Below, one piece after another: positions 7,534-15,231 of a DNA stretch of 20,240 nucleotides. The DNA is from JBBRSC01 sp038245795 (lineage in GTDB: Bacteria > Actinomycetota > Acidimicrobiia > Acidimicrobiales > Microtrichaceae). Numbering within the stretch: the stretch's first letter is position 1; every line of letters starts with the position of its first letter. A model generated the notes under the pieces. The model saw only the letters and a program-made list of their open reading frames with translations, had not been told where the DNA came from and ran no database searches. The stretch spans positions 1 through 20,240 of the forward strand of contig JBBRSC010000028.1 in assembly GCA_038245795.1 (NCBI GenBank), given 5' to 3'. Position numbers and translations under genes: made by a program.

Positions 7534-7950
7534 TCAGTTGATCAGCGCCAACGAATAGGTGGCGACAACGTGGGCGACGCGGTGGTCGGGGTCGCCGTCG
7601 TGAAGCGAGACTTCGGCGAGCGCCAAACTGCGTCCGATCTTGAGGATCGATGCTTCGGCAACCAGCTCGCCCGGCGCGGCGCGGCGAAGAAAATTGATCG
7701 ACAGGTGTGTCGTGACCGCCAGTTCCTGGAGACCGATGCGCGACAGGATCACGGCGTAGGCGGCGCTGTCGGCGAGCATCATCATCGTGGGACCCGACAC
7801 GCTGCCCCCGGGTCGGAGATGCAGGTCGCCAGTGACGAGCGTGAGATCCACGCCGCGGTCGTCCATCCGGCTGATCGTCCACGGCACGCCGCCGGGAAAG
7901 GCGCCGTGCATGAAGTTGGTCAGCTCGGCGATCTCCACCCGCAGACCCAT
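7534..7950 (-). CDS. PaaI-type hotdog-fold acyl-CoA thioesterase
   Basis: A 138-residue single hotdog domain, the normal size for PaaI-like thioesterases, which hydrolyse acyl-CoA to free acid and CoA. The core motif LRPGGSVSGPTMMMLAD corresponds to the family's G-x-VHGG segment followed by the long helix; Asp61 in LADSAAYA is in the position of the usual catalytic acid. VTTHLSINFLRRA is the following beta strand that forms the dimer. It is the last gene of the minus-strand block, 11 nt after the stop of an acyl-CoA synthetase, so the two probably act on the same CoA pool. No Shine-Dalgarno is adjacent to ATG 7950; AGGCGGG (7972-7966) lies on the far side of a 16-bp palindrome. Confidence 0.85.
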   Translation of the reverse strand: MGLRVEIAELTNFMHGAFPGGVPWTISRMDDRGVDLTLVTGDLHLRPGGSVSGPTMMMLADSAAYAVILSRIGLQELAVTTHLSINFLRRAAPGELVAEASILKIGRSLALAEVSLHDGDPDHRVAHVVATYSLALIN

Positions 7951-7951
7951 T

Positions 7952-7967
7952 GGCTGATCGATCAGCC
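7952..7967. promoter_or_regulatory. Perfect 16-bp palindrome at the synthetase/thioesterase junction
   Basis: GGCTGATC immediately followed by GATCAGCC is a perfect 16-bp palindrome. It covers the stop codon of the synthetase gene (7964-7962) and ends one base before the thioesterase ATG. As RNA it can fold into a 6-bp stem with a UCGA loop, which would bring AGGCGGG (7972-7966) close to the AUG. It could instead be a protein-binding site. Confidence 0.5.
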
Positions 7968-9578
7968 CGCCTGGTCGAGCGCGTAGGTCTTCCAGCGGGC
8001 GTAGTCCACCTTGGCGTTGGGTGCTCGACCGATCGAGTCCACGGCCAGCACACGCTTGGGCGCCTTGTAGGACGCCAGCCGACCCTTGACGTGCTCGATC
8101 AGATCAGCTTCGTTCAGCGTGACTCCTGGCTTGGCCTCGACCACAGCAGTGATTGCTTCTCCGAACTTCTCATCGGGCACACCCACTACGACGGCGTCGT
8201 ACACCGTGGCGTGCTCCTTGAGGGCCTCTTCGACCTCCTCGGGGAAGACCTTCTCGCCGCCGGTATTGATGCACACCGACCCACGACCCAACAAGTTGAT
8301 GGTCCCGTCGGGATCGACCGTCGCCCAGTCGCCCGGCATCGAATACCGTGAACCGTCGATGGTCAGGAATGTCGCGGCTGACTTCACTGGATCCTTGTAG
8401 TACCCGATCGGCGTGAATCCGCGTACCGCCACCCGGCCCTTTTCGCCCGTTCCGGGTACGACATCGTGGCCTTCCTCGGTGATGACGCGTGCGTTCTCAC
8501 CCAAGGCGAAACGGGCAGTCTTGGCTTCATTGCCCGCCGCGGACACCGACTGGCCCATACCGATCGCCTCGGAGGAACTGAATGCGTCGATCAGGAACAT
8601 CCCGGGGTGATGGCGCAACATGGCTTCCTTGACCGGCTCGGACCACATGACGCCCGAGCTCGACACGATCACCAGCGAGGTCAGATCCCAGCGTCCCGGT
8701 TCGGCATCCAACACGTTCACGATCGGCTTGGCGAACGCGTCGCCGACAATGGTCATGGCGCCGACCCTGCGCTTCTCAATCGTGTCCAACAGCTCGATCA
8801 CGTTGAGCTTGCGGTCCTGCAACGTGACCACGGACCCGGCCTGGGTCAGATAGATGTTGGCCGTAAACCAGCCGGTGCCGTGCATGAGCGGACACGCCGG
8901 CAATCCGGGGGCACCCGCAGTAACGAGTGCTTCGAGCAACGCGTCGTAGCCGCCGACGTCTTCGGGATCCTGCACGATCAGTGGCAGGCCAGTGGCACAC
9001 GTGGCACGGATCAGATCGTCCTGGCGCCACATCACGCCCTTGGGCATGCCGGTGGTACCGCCGGTATAGATCATGACGATGTCGTCGCCGTCGCGTGGAC
9101 CATCGCCGGTCGCGCGATCGGCCGTGGGCGCAGCGGCGGCCTCGTACGGTGTGGCCCACGTGGGGCAGTCGGCTTCGCCGTCGTCGACCCACAGCCACGT
9201 CTTGACGCCTGGCACACGATCACGAATTTTGTCGACCAGGTTGGTGAAGCATCCGTGGAAGATGACGGCCACTGCGTCGGCGTTCTCCCACAGGTAGATC
9301 AGCTCGTCCTCGACGTATCGGTAATTGGTGTTCACGGGCACCAACGACGCTTTGTAACAGGCGAACGTTGCCTCCATGTACTCGGGGCCGTTGTACAGGT
9401 AGAGCGCCACTTTGTCCTGGCGCGTGGCACCCTGCGCGACCAGCGTCGAGGCCAGACCGTTGGCGCGATGGTCCATCTGCGACCACGACACCTGCCGATC
9501 GCCGTGCATGAGCGCTGGTGCGTCGGGGAACTTCTCCGCGATTCGCTCCCAGATCTCTGCAAAATTCCAACCGCTCAT
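7962..9578 (-). CDS. Acyl-CoA synthetase (AMP-forming, FadD-like)
   Basis: A 538-residue class I adenylate-forming enzyme that activates a carboxylic acid to acyl-AMP and then acyl-CoA. The ATP-binding loop YTGGTTGMPKGV is at residues 171-182, an INTGGEKVFPEEVEEAL segment corresponds to the hinge and substrate-closing region, and the C-terminal PNAKVDY carries the conserved lysine (Lys523). The length and VNTNYRYVEDEL segment recall actinobacterial FadD19-type steroid side-chain ligases, but this is a family impression only. ATG 9578 is chosen because MSGWNFAEIWERIAEKFPDAPAL is the normal family start and a GAGGG site lies upstream; the open frame to 9779 is inside the diguanylate cyclase gene. 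It is followed by the thioesterase after 11 nt. No signal peptide; cytosolic. Confidence 0.92.
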   Translation of the reverse strand: MSGWNFAEIWERIAEKFPDAPALMHGDRQVSWSQMDHRANGLASTLVAQGATRQDKVALYLYNGPEYMEATFACYKASLVPVNTNYRYVEDELIYLWENADAVAVIFHGCFTNLVDKIRDRVPGVKTWLWVDDGEADCPTWATPYEAAAAPTADRATGDGPRDGDDIVMIYTGGTTGMPKGVMWRQDDLIRATCATGLPLIVQDPEDVGGYDALLEALVTAGAPGLPACPLMHGTGWFTANIYLTQAGSVVTLQDRKLNVIELLDTIEKRRVGAMTIVGDAFAKPIVNVLDAEPGRWDLTSLVIVSSSGVMWSEPVKEAMLRHHPGMFLIDAFSSSEAIGMGQSVSAAGNEAKTARFALGENARVITEEGHDVVPGTGEKGRVAVRGFTPIGYYKDPVKSAATFLTIDGSRYSMPGDWATVDPDGTINLLGRGSVCINTGGEKVFPEEVEEALKEHATVYDAVVVGVPDEKFGEAITAVVEAKPGVTLNEADLIEHVKGRLASYKAPKRVLAVDSIGRAPNAKVDYARWKTYALDQAG

Positions 9579-9611
9579 CAAGGGCCCCCTCGGCGCTGAA
9601 CTGTGCGGCGA

Positions 9612-9617
9612 AGTGTA
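9612..9617 (-). promoter_or_regulatory. Possible internal -10 box for the synthetase-thioesterase pair
   Basis: TACACT (9617-9612, minus strand) lies immediately after the stop codon of the diguanylate cyclase and 33 nt before the synthetase ATG. It fits the TACNNT pattern of this window, but the region 16-18 bp upstream is a poor -35. It may give the last two genes separate expression. Confidence 0.3.
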
Positions 9618-9618
9618 C

Positions 9619-11073
9619 TCAGATGTGTGCTGGTGTCGTTCTGCGCTCGGCGTTGGCAAGTACCCACCGGGAACGGCCGGAGCGCTTGGCGCTGTACATC
9701 GCCTCGTCGGCCTCCTGCATGAGGTTCGAAATCTCGATGCCTTCACTCGAGCGGAGCGCAATGCCGATGCTCGCTCCAACCCGCGCTCCGTCGGGAAGCC
9801 CGGGAATCGGTCGTGCCAACTCCTCGAGAATCGTCTCGCTCAGGACGATGGCCTCGTTGTCGTCGACCAGGCCGATGAGGATCGCGAATTCGTCGCCACC
9901 GAGCCGGGCGAGCGTCTCGGCGGGGCTGATGCAACGGGCGAGTCGTTTCGACGTCTCGATCAGGACCTGATCGCCCATGTCGTGGCCGAACGAATCGTTG
10001 ATCTCCTTGAAGCCGTCGAGATCGATGTAGAGCATACCGACCGTCCGTTGGTGTTTCGCCGCTCGAGCGCAGGCATACTCCGAGGCCTCGCCGAACGCCT
10101 TCCGGTTCAGGAGGCCGGTCAACGCGTCGTGGCGCGCGTCGTGACGGAGGCGCTCCTCCAGCTCGCGCTGAGTGGTGATGTCGTGGAGGTTGATAGCGAT
10201 CTCGTCGCGCCAGGCGGCCGATGGCTTGGACAGCGTGGCGATGACGAGCCGCTCGCTGCCATCGCGGTGGCGCAGTCGTGCCTCGAAGGTGGTGGCGCGG
10301 CCGACGTCGCCAGCGATACCTGCGAGGATGCTGTGGACGTCGAAGTCTTCGTTGGCCAAGACCATCGACACCGGTCGGCCCGTCAGCTCCTCTGGCGGGA
10401 ACCCCAGCATTGATTCGGTTGCCGGGCTCACGGCCACGATCGTTCCGTTGACGGTCACGACTCCGATGACGTCGGCGGCGTGCTCGACCAGACTCTCGAA
10501 CCTCGCAGCTCGTTCGCGGACGATGGTCTCAGCTGTCTCGGTTGCTTCGGCGGACTGGCCAAGGACCTTGGTGACGAGGGCCAGGCAGATGGCGCCGGCG
10601 ATGGCCACAGCGTGCGACACGCGTACTTCCACGGTGCTCGGCGCCCAGCCGATGTGGACGGCGAACTCGCCAGCGCCGATGGCCAAGAAGTTCCAGAGCA
10701 GGTTCGGACGGGAAATTGCTGGACCGACGGTTCGGAGCAGCTCGGCCGATCCAAGGGCAAAGGCGACGATGAGCAACGCGCCCCAACCGGCGGCGTAGAT
10801 GATGGCGGCGGTCGAGAGTGTGGACGCTGCTGCTCGGGCGTGCAGGCGGACCTGCGATGCGGGTTCCCCTTTGACCCAGAGCGCGGTTCCAAGGTTGGCC
10901 ACAATGGTGAAGGCGAGGAGGCCAGCCAGCAACAGCAGGGAGATGTTCGCGATCATCCCAGCCTGTCGGAGGTACCACACCGCCAGCAGCGCGAACGGCC
11001 CGATCCCGTAGGAGGCCAGCGACACGATTCGCTGCGTCGAGCGGGCTCGTGGGATCTCTCCGACCGATGTCAC
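9619..11073 (-). CDS. Membrane-bound PAS-GGDEF diguanylate cyclase
   Basis: A 484-residue signalling protein that should make cyclic di-GMP from two GTP. The N-terminal region has four to five hydrophobic helices (about 18-35, 41-64, 85-108 and 152-170, with a weaker one near 125-142), a short coiled linker, a PAS domain (about 190-310, with DVIGVVTVNGTIVAVSPA) and a GGDEF domain (about 322-475). The active site LGGDEFAIL is intact (GGDEF 392-396), as is the metal site DLDGFKEIND. The product-inhibition motif RxxD is absent: the position five residues before GGDEF reads SPAE. There is no EAL domain. GTG 11073 is the start. It lies between two acyl-CoA synthetase genes, 54 and 40 nt away, which suggests a shared transcript. 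The start codon sits in the loop of a predicted hairpin (11062-11089). Confidence 0.92.
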   Translation of the reverse strand: MTSVGEIPRARSTQRIVSLASYGIGPFALLAVWYLRQAGMIANISLLLLAGLLAFTIVANLGTALWVKGEPASQVRLHARAAASTLSTAAIIYAAGWGALLIVAFALGSAELLRTVGPAISRPNLLWNFLAIGAGEFAVHIGWAPSTVEVRVSHAVAIAGAICLALVTKVLGQSAEATETAETIVRERAARFESLVEHAADVIGVVTVNGTIVAVSPATESMLGFPPEELTGRPVSMVLANEDFDVHSILAGIAGDVGRATTFEARLRHRDGSERLVIATLSKPSAAWRDEIAINLHDITTQRELEERLRHDARHDALTGLLNRKAFGEASEYACARAAKHQRTVGMLYIDLDGFKEINDSFGHDMGDQVLIETSKRLARCISPAETLARLGGDEFAILIGLVDDNEAIVLSETILEELARPIPGLPDGARVGASIGIALRSSEGIEISNLMQEADEAMYSAKRSGRSRWVLANAERRTTPAHI

Positions 11074-11104
11074 ATGTCTCTCATCGGTCCGCTTGATATG
11101 GACC
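11062..11104 (-). promoter_or_regulatory. Two mutually exclusive stems at the diguanylate cyclase start
   Basis: In minus-strand order, GGTCC (11104-11100) can pair with GGACC (11090-11086) around a 9-nt loop. Alternatively GACCGATG (11089-11082) can pair with CATCGGTC (11069-11062) around a 12-nt loop that holds AGAGACAT and the GTG start codon. The two stems share the GACC at 11089-11086, so only one can form at a time. This arrangement suggests control of translation initiation, but no known riboswitch class is recognised. Confidence 0.4.
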
Positions 11105-11127
11105 TTGAAGACATTTCAGCCGAGTAC

Positions 11128-12666
11128 TCAGGGCCAGGGGACGGCAGCAAACCTCTCACGGAGCTGATACTTCAGGACCTTGCGGAGCGTCTCGTTGCGG
11201 GGGAGCGCATCGACGACTTCGAGCTGCTCGGGTGTCTTGAATCGGGTGAGGCCCTGTTCGGCGAGAAAGCTCACCATGTCGTCAAAGCTGATGGCCTGGC
11301 CGTCGGGCGTCCGCTCGACGACTGCACACACTCGTTCGCCTCGCTCGCGATCCGGCAGCCCGATCACCGCGACGTCTCCCACGTGGGGATGGGCATACAA
11401 AAGATCCTCGATCTCCTTGGCCGCGATGTTCTCGCCCTTGCGGATGATGATGTCCTTCATTCGACCCGTGAGTACCAGGTGGCCGTCTGCCCGAAGATGG
11501 CCGAGGTCGCCGGTTCGAAAATATCCGTCGCCATCGAACGCTTCTGCGGTGAGCGTGGAGTCGGTGTACCCCTTGGTGACCATCGGGCCGATCACCCTGA
11601 CCTCGCCATCGGTTCCTGCGGGAGCGATGGATCCGTCTTCGGCCACGATCCGGATCGTCACGCCGGTCACCGGTCGGCCAGTGGTGTGGGCAAGTTGGTC
11701 CTCGGAATCGGTCGGGGAGCCCTGGGTGATCATGGGGATCTCGGTCATCCCGTAGCCATGGCAGATCTTGATCAGCATCTCATCTGCCACCTCGCGGTAG
11801 AGCTCGGGGGGCAACGGGGCACCGCCGCCCGAGAGGGCACGCAGCGTGGGGATGATGGGATCGTCGGGCTGTTGGCGCTGCTCGGCCAGAAACATCTGAT
11901 AAAAGGCCGTCGCCCCGCCGGCCATGGTGACGCCATGGCGCCGATACGTCTCGATGGCCTGGGCGGGGACAAACGCCTCGACGATGACCGCCGACATCCC
12001 GGCGATCAACATCATCACGAGGTAATCCGGGCCGGCGATGTGTGCAAAGGGGAAGGCGATCGAGCCGACGTCGGCGGCCGTCATCTGCAAGGCGTCGGCC
12101 AAACCCTGTCCGCCAGCGATGAGGGTGGCGTCAGTGTGCATCACACCCTTGGGGTCTGACGTGGTTCCCGATGTCGAGTAGATCCATCGGATCGGCTCCT
12201 CACCCTCGGCGAACGATAGCGCTGGGGCGAGCGTTGAGGGGTCACCGTCACCAACGGTTCCAAGGGTCACGACTTTCGGCGACGGCGTGATGTCGGCCGC
12301 AAGCGCTGTTGCCATTGCGGTGTAGTCGAACCCCCGCCACTCGCCAGGCATCAGGCAGAACTCCGCTGATGTATGACGAAGAACGAAACCGACCTCCTTC
12401 TCGCGGTAAAGGTGCAACACCGGGCATTGGACTGCGTCGAGTCGCGCCAGCGCCGCAGATGCCACGACCGTGTCGATGCAGGACGGAAGTTGCCACGTCA
12501 CCAGCGTGCCTGACCCGATGCCCAACGCTGCGAAACCAGCGGCCAGACGTTCGGCGCGGTCTCTGAACTCGCCGAAAGTGATCCTCGAGTCATCCTCGGC
12601 GATCAACATCACATGGTCGGGAGTCGAGTCGGCTCGTTGGTCGATCAGCTGCCAGATAGTTGTCAC
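11128..12666 (-). CDS. Acyl-CoA synthetase / ligase (AMP-binding family)
   Basis: A 512-residue adenylate-forming CoA ligase. It shows the ATP loop YSTSGTTSDPKGVMHT (163-178), GYGMTEIP, YFRTGDLG, the hinge segment GRMKDIIIRKGENI and a C-terminal NETLRKVLK with the conserved lysine (Lys496). The set is complete, so the enzyme should be active in the cytosol on a fatty, cyclic or aromatic acid. It is not a close copy of the ligase at 7962-9578: the loops and C-terminal motif differ, so different substrates are likely. GTG 12666 overlaps the stop of the glycosyltransferase gene as GTGA, and no separate Shine-Dalgarno is seen, so translation is probably coupled. The diguanylate cyclase follows 54 nt downstream. 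Confidence 0.92.
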   Translation of the reverse strand: MTTIWQLIDQRADSTPDHVMLIAEDDSRITFGEFRDRAERLAAGFAALGIGSGTLVTWQLPSCIDTVVASAALARLDAVQCPVLHLYREKEVGFVLRHTSAEFCLMPGEWRGFDYTAMATALAADITPSPKVVTLGTVGDGDPSTLAPALSFAEGEEPIRWIYSTSGTTSDPKGVMHTDATLIAGGQGLADALQMTAADVGSIAFPFAHIAGPDYLVMMLIAGMSAVIVEAFVPAQAIETYRRHGVTMAGGATAFYQMFLAEQRQQPDDPIIPTLRALSGGGAPLPPELYREVADEMLIKICHGYGMTEIPMITQGSPTDSEDQLAHTTGRPVTGVTIRIVAEDGSIAPAGTDGEVRVIGPMVTKGYTDSTLTAEAFDGDGYFRTGDLGHLRADGHLVLTGRMKDIIIRKGENIAAKEIEDLLYAHPHVGDVAVIGLPDRERGERVCAVVERTPDGQAISFDDMVSFLAEQGLTRFKTPEQLEVVDALPRNETLRKVLKYQLRERFAAVPWP

Positions 12667-13886
12667 GTCGAAACGGTATCCGGAAGGACGCTTCGAACCA
12701 TCTCAGCGATCCGCTCGTGAATTGATTCCCATCGGTACCGCTCCTCCCACAACGCCTCGCCGTTCCTCGCGAGCGACTGACTGAGAGACGGCGAACGAAG
12801 GACCTCGACGCACGCCTCCGCGATCTCGGATTCGCTATTGGCGAGCATGGCGTGTTCCCGGTGCCGGACGTCGATGCCCTCGGAGCCCAGCGTCGTGCTC
12901 ACGATCGGCAATCGATTCGCCATCGCTTCCAGCACTTTGAGCCGCGTTCCTGCGCCGAAGCGAAGGGGAACGACAGCGAGATCGGATCGGTCGAGCTCGG
13001 CGTCGAGATCGTCGACGCCGCCCACCAGCGTGACGCCCGCGAGCAGGTTGAGATCGGCGAGGTCGTCGCCATTCCGACCGACGATTCGGAAGACCGCGCC
13101 AGGAATCTGCTCCCGCACCAGCGGGAAGATGTCCTCTGCGAACCATCGGGCGGCGTCAGCATTCGGCGCATACCCCAGCTGGCCGACGAAGACGATCTCC
13201 GGATGGGAACCTGGTTCCGCTCTCGGCGGGATCGGGCGCCGACGCGTATACCCGTTGGGGATGGACACAGCGTTGGTCAGATTCGACCGGCGAACGTCGA
13301 GTTCGCTGCACACGGCCACGGCGTCCGCAGCGGCGGCGCAGAGATGCTCGAGCCGCTCCATGCGGCGGGCGTCGATGACATCGAGCCGCCGTCGCAATCG
13401 TTCCCTGACGGATCGCGGGTGGGACTGTTCGGCGTAGGCGCGCAGGAGCATGGAGCTGAGATCGTTGATATCGACGATCATCGGCGACGTCGTCAGTGAC
13501 TTGAAGTCGAACCATGGGCTGGGATTGCCGATCAGCGTCACGTCGTATGGCCCACGCAACTCGGTGCGGAGCCGATCCAGGATCGGGGCAGGGTCGGTGA
13601 CCGTCGCCATTCGAGGGAGTCCGGTCGTGGCCCAGACTCTCATTCGTTGCACCAGAGTTCTTCCGACCCAGGGGGCGAAGACCACGCGGACGCCGGGGGG
13701 CGCCATACTCAGGGCTTCTTTGGTGGCCGCCTCTGACATGTCGGCCTCGATGCAGAAGACGTCGACGTCGCCCATCTTGGACAGGGCTTCGATGAAGTTG
13801 GCGTTGCGCTGGCGGTACCCATCGATCGATGGCCACGGGCAACCGCCGACGACGATCAGGGATCGAATGGCGTCGGGTTGGGTCAT
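12663..13886 (-). CDS. Glycosyltransferase family 4-type protein
   Basis: A 407-residue GT-B fold glycosyltransferase. The N-terminal acceptor half begins LIVVGGCPWPSIDGYRQRN, a typical GT4 start. The donor half has IPNGYTRRRPI, IVFVGQLGYAPNADAARWF and the nucleotide-sugar region PLRFGAGTRLKVLEAMANRL (from about residue 307) followed by IVSTTLGSEGI. There is no signal peptide. It should transfer a sugar from a nucleotide-sugar to a cell-surface glycan or lipid. ATG 13886 is chosen because the family N-terminus begins a few residues later and an AGGTCGGTGG site lies upstream; the frame is open to 14288 through the divergent gap. It is the first gene of the minus-strand block and overlaps the next gene by 4 nt (GTGA). 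The pairing with a CoA ligase is unusual. Confidence 0.9.
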   Translation of the reverse strand: MTQPDAIRSLIVVGGCPWPSIDGYRQRNANFIEALSKMGDVDVFCIEADMSEAATKEALSMAPPGVRVVFAPWVGRTLVQRMRVWATTGLPRMATVTDPAPILDRLRTELRGPYDVTLIGNPSPWFDFKSLTTSPMIVDINDLSSMLLRAYAEQSHPRSVRERLRRRLDVIDARRMERLEHLCAAAADAVAVCSELDVRRSNLTNAVSIPNGYTRRRPIPPRAEPGSHPEIVFVGQLGYAPNADAARWFAEDIFPLVREQIPGAVFRIVGRNGDDLADLNLLAGVTLVGGVDDLDAELDRSDLAVVPLRFGAGTRLKVLEAMANRLPIVSTTLGSEGIDVRHREHAMLANSESEIAEACVEVLRSPSLSQSLARNGEALWEERYRWESIHERIAEMVRSVLPDTVST

Positions 13887-13955
13887 TCGACCACCGACCT
13901 GACCCGAACGGGCACGATTGTTTCGATGTGCACACTGCCCCCGTTGTGACTCCGC

Positions 13956-13985
13956 AAGGTAACAAGCGACCTCTGCGAGCCGCAA
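13956..13985 (-). promoter_or_regulatory. Putative promoter of the minus-strand block
   Basis: On the minus strand TTGCGG (13985-13980) and TACCTT (13961-13956) are separated by 18 bp, a reasonable sigma-70-type promoter. It would give a leader of about 60 nt before the glycosyltransferase ATG at 13886, in keeping with that gene having a ribosome site. Confidence 0.45.
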
Positions 13986-14024
13986 CACATCGAGTCGTCG
14001 GACGCAGGATCGAGGCAGCCGCTC

Positions 14025-14030
14025 TACGCT
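14025..14030 (+). promoter_or_regulatory. Putative leaderless promoter -10 box
   Basis: TACGCT lies 6 nt before GTG 14037 of the acyl-CoA dehydrogenase, which has no Shine-Dalgarno. No clear -35 is visible. The box supports the GTG rather than the in-frame ATG at 14049 as the start. Confidence 0.4.
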
Positions 14031-14036
14031 GCACCC

Positions 14037-15206
14037 GTGGATTTCGACATGCCAGCTCAGGATGACCCGCGACGGATCGAGGTCCGCCTCTGGCTGGAAC
14101 AGCATCCTGCTCCGGGCGGGCGTGAGCTGGCCGAGCGGGGACTCGTGGCCCCCCATTGGCCGGCCCCGTGGGGGCTCGGAGCTGATCCGATCCATCAGAT
14201 CATGATCGATGAGGAATTGAAGCGCGCCAGGGTGCGCCGTCCCGACAACATGATCGGGATCGGCTGGGCTGGGCCCACGATTCTTCATGCCGGAACGGAC
14301 GAGCAGAAGGACCGCTACCTCATGCCGTTACTGGCCGGTGAGGAGTTCTGGTGCCAGCTGTTCAGCGAGCCCGGCGCCGGATCCGACCTCGCCAATCTTG
14401 GTACCCGAGCGGTCCGCGACGGTGACGAGTGGATTGTCAACGGCCAGAAGATCTGGAACTCAGGAGCCGAGATGGCCGATCTTGGAATACTCATTGCGCG
14501 GACTGATCCCGATGTCCCCAAACATCAAGGGGTCAGCTATTTCATCTGCCCGATGGATCTGCCGGGGATCGAGGTGCGGCCCATCAGGGAGATGACCGGC
14601 GTCGCGCTGTTCAACGAAGTGTTCTTCACCGACGTCCGAATTCCCCACGAGCTGTTGGTCGGCGACGTGAACCGAGGTTGGGGTCTTGCCAAGGTCACGC
14701 TCGGCAATGAGCGGGTGTCGTTGTCGGGGGGTGGTGCCCTCTGGGGAATGGGACCCGATGCCTACGACCTGCTCGACGTGGTACGGGGGCAGGGCGGCAC
14801 CGTGGACGCCGAGCTGCGCGAGCGGCTCGTGGCGCTCTACATCGAGGCGGAGATTCTCCGATTGATCCGGCTGCGGACCGTGTCGGCCGCCATCAAGGGT
14901 ACCCAACCCGGGCCCGAGGCCTCGATCCGCAAACTGCTGGCTGATGAGCACGGCCAGACCATCATGGGTCTGGCGAAGGACCTGGCCGGGTCAGCCGGAA
15001 TGCTCACCGACGTCGGTCCGCTGGGCGCCGACCCTGCGTTGTGGCATCACGGATTCCTGTTCGCTCGCGCCCTCACGATCGGCGGTGGGACCACGGAAGT
15101 GCAGCGCAACATCATCGCCGAGCGGGTCCTGGGTTTGCCCCACGACCTTGACCCCGAGGATGGCCAGAGCTGGGCGAATGCTCGCCGAACGACGTCAGCA
15201 GTGTGA
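14037..15206 (+). CDS. Acyl-CoA dehydrogenase (FadE-like)
   Basis: A complete 389-residue acyl-CoA dehydrogenase. Features are EQKDRYLMPLLAGEEFWCQ, the FAD-binding FSEPGAGSDLANLGTRAVRDG and VNGQKIWNSGA, VFFTDVRIPHELLVG, and the C-terminal GGGTTEVQRNIIAERVLGLP. As in the dehydrogenase at the left edge, the YEGT glutamate of medium-chain enzymes is replaced by glycine (about residue 350), so the base is elsewhere or this is one half of a heteromer. The first 40 residues are short for the family, whose N-terminal helical domain is often longer. GTG 14037 is chosen because of the TACGCT box 6 nt upstream; ATG 14049 is possible. It is divergent from the glycosyltransferase, and the RmlD-like gene starts just after or overlapping its end. 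Substrate unknown. Confidence 0.92.
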   Translation: MDFDMPAQDDPRRIEVRLWLEQHPAPGGRELAERGLVAPHWPAPWGLGADPIHQIMIDEELKRARVRRPDNMIGIGWAGPTILHAGTDEQKDRYLMPLLAGEEFWCQLFSEPGAGSDLANLGTRAVRDGDEWIVNGQKIWNSGAEMADLGILIARTDPDVPKHQGVSYFICPMDLPGIEVRPIREMTGVALFNEVFFTDVRIPHELLVGDVNRGWGLAKVTLGNERVSLSGGGALWGMGPDAYDLLDVVRGQGGTVDAELRERLVALYIEAEILRLIRLRTVSAAIKGTQPGPEASIRKLLADEHGQTIMGLAKDLAGSAGMLTDVGPLGADPALWHHGFLFARALTIGGGTTEVQRNIIAERVLGLPHDLDPEDGQSWANARRTTSAV

Positions 15207-15231
15207 GGCAACCCAGCGCGATCGGCTGGTC

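Noticed and set aside
8466..9599. 377-codon plus-strand frame
   Set aside because: Antisense to the acyl-CoA synthetase with complete motifs; composition is rich in Arg, Gly, His and Val, as in shadow frames.
10480..12159. 559-codon plus-strand frame
   Set aside because: It lies opposite the diguanylate cyclase and a CoA ligase whose active-site motifs are intact; the frame has no family motif and reflects high-GC antisense openness.
13923..13993. Distant inverted repeat TCGATGTG / CACATCGA flanking the glycosyltransferase promoter
   Set aside because: An 8-bp match 55 bp apart is not rare enough in a 150-bp gap to claim function.
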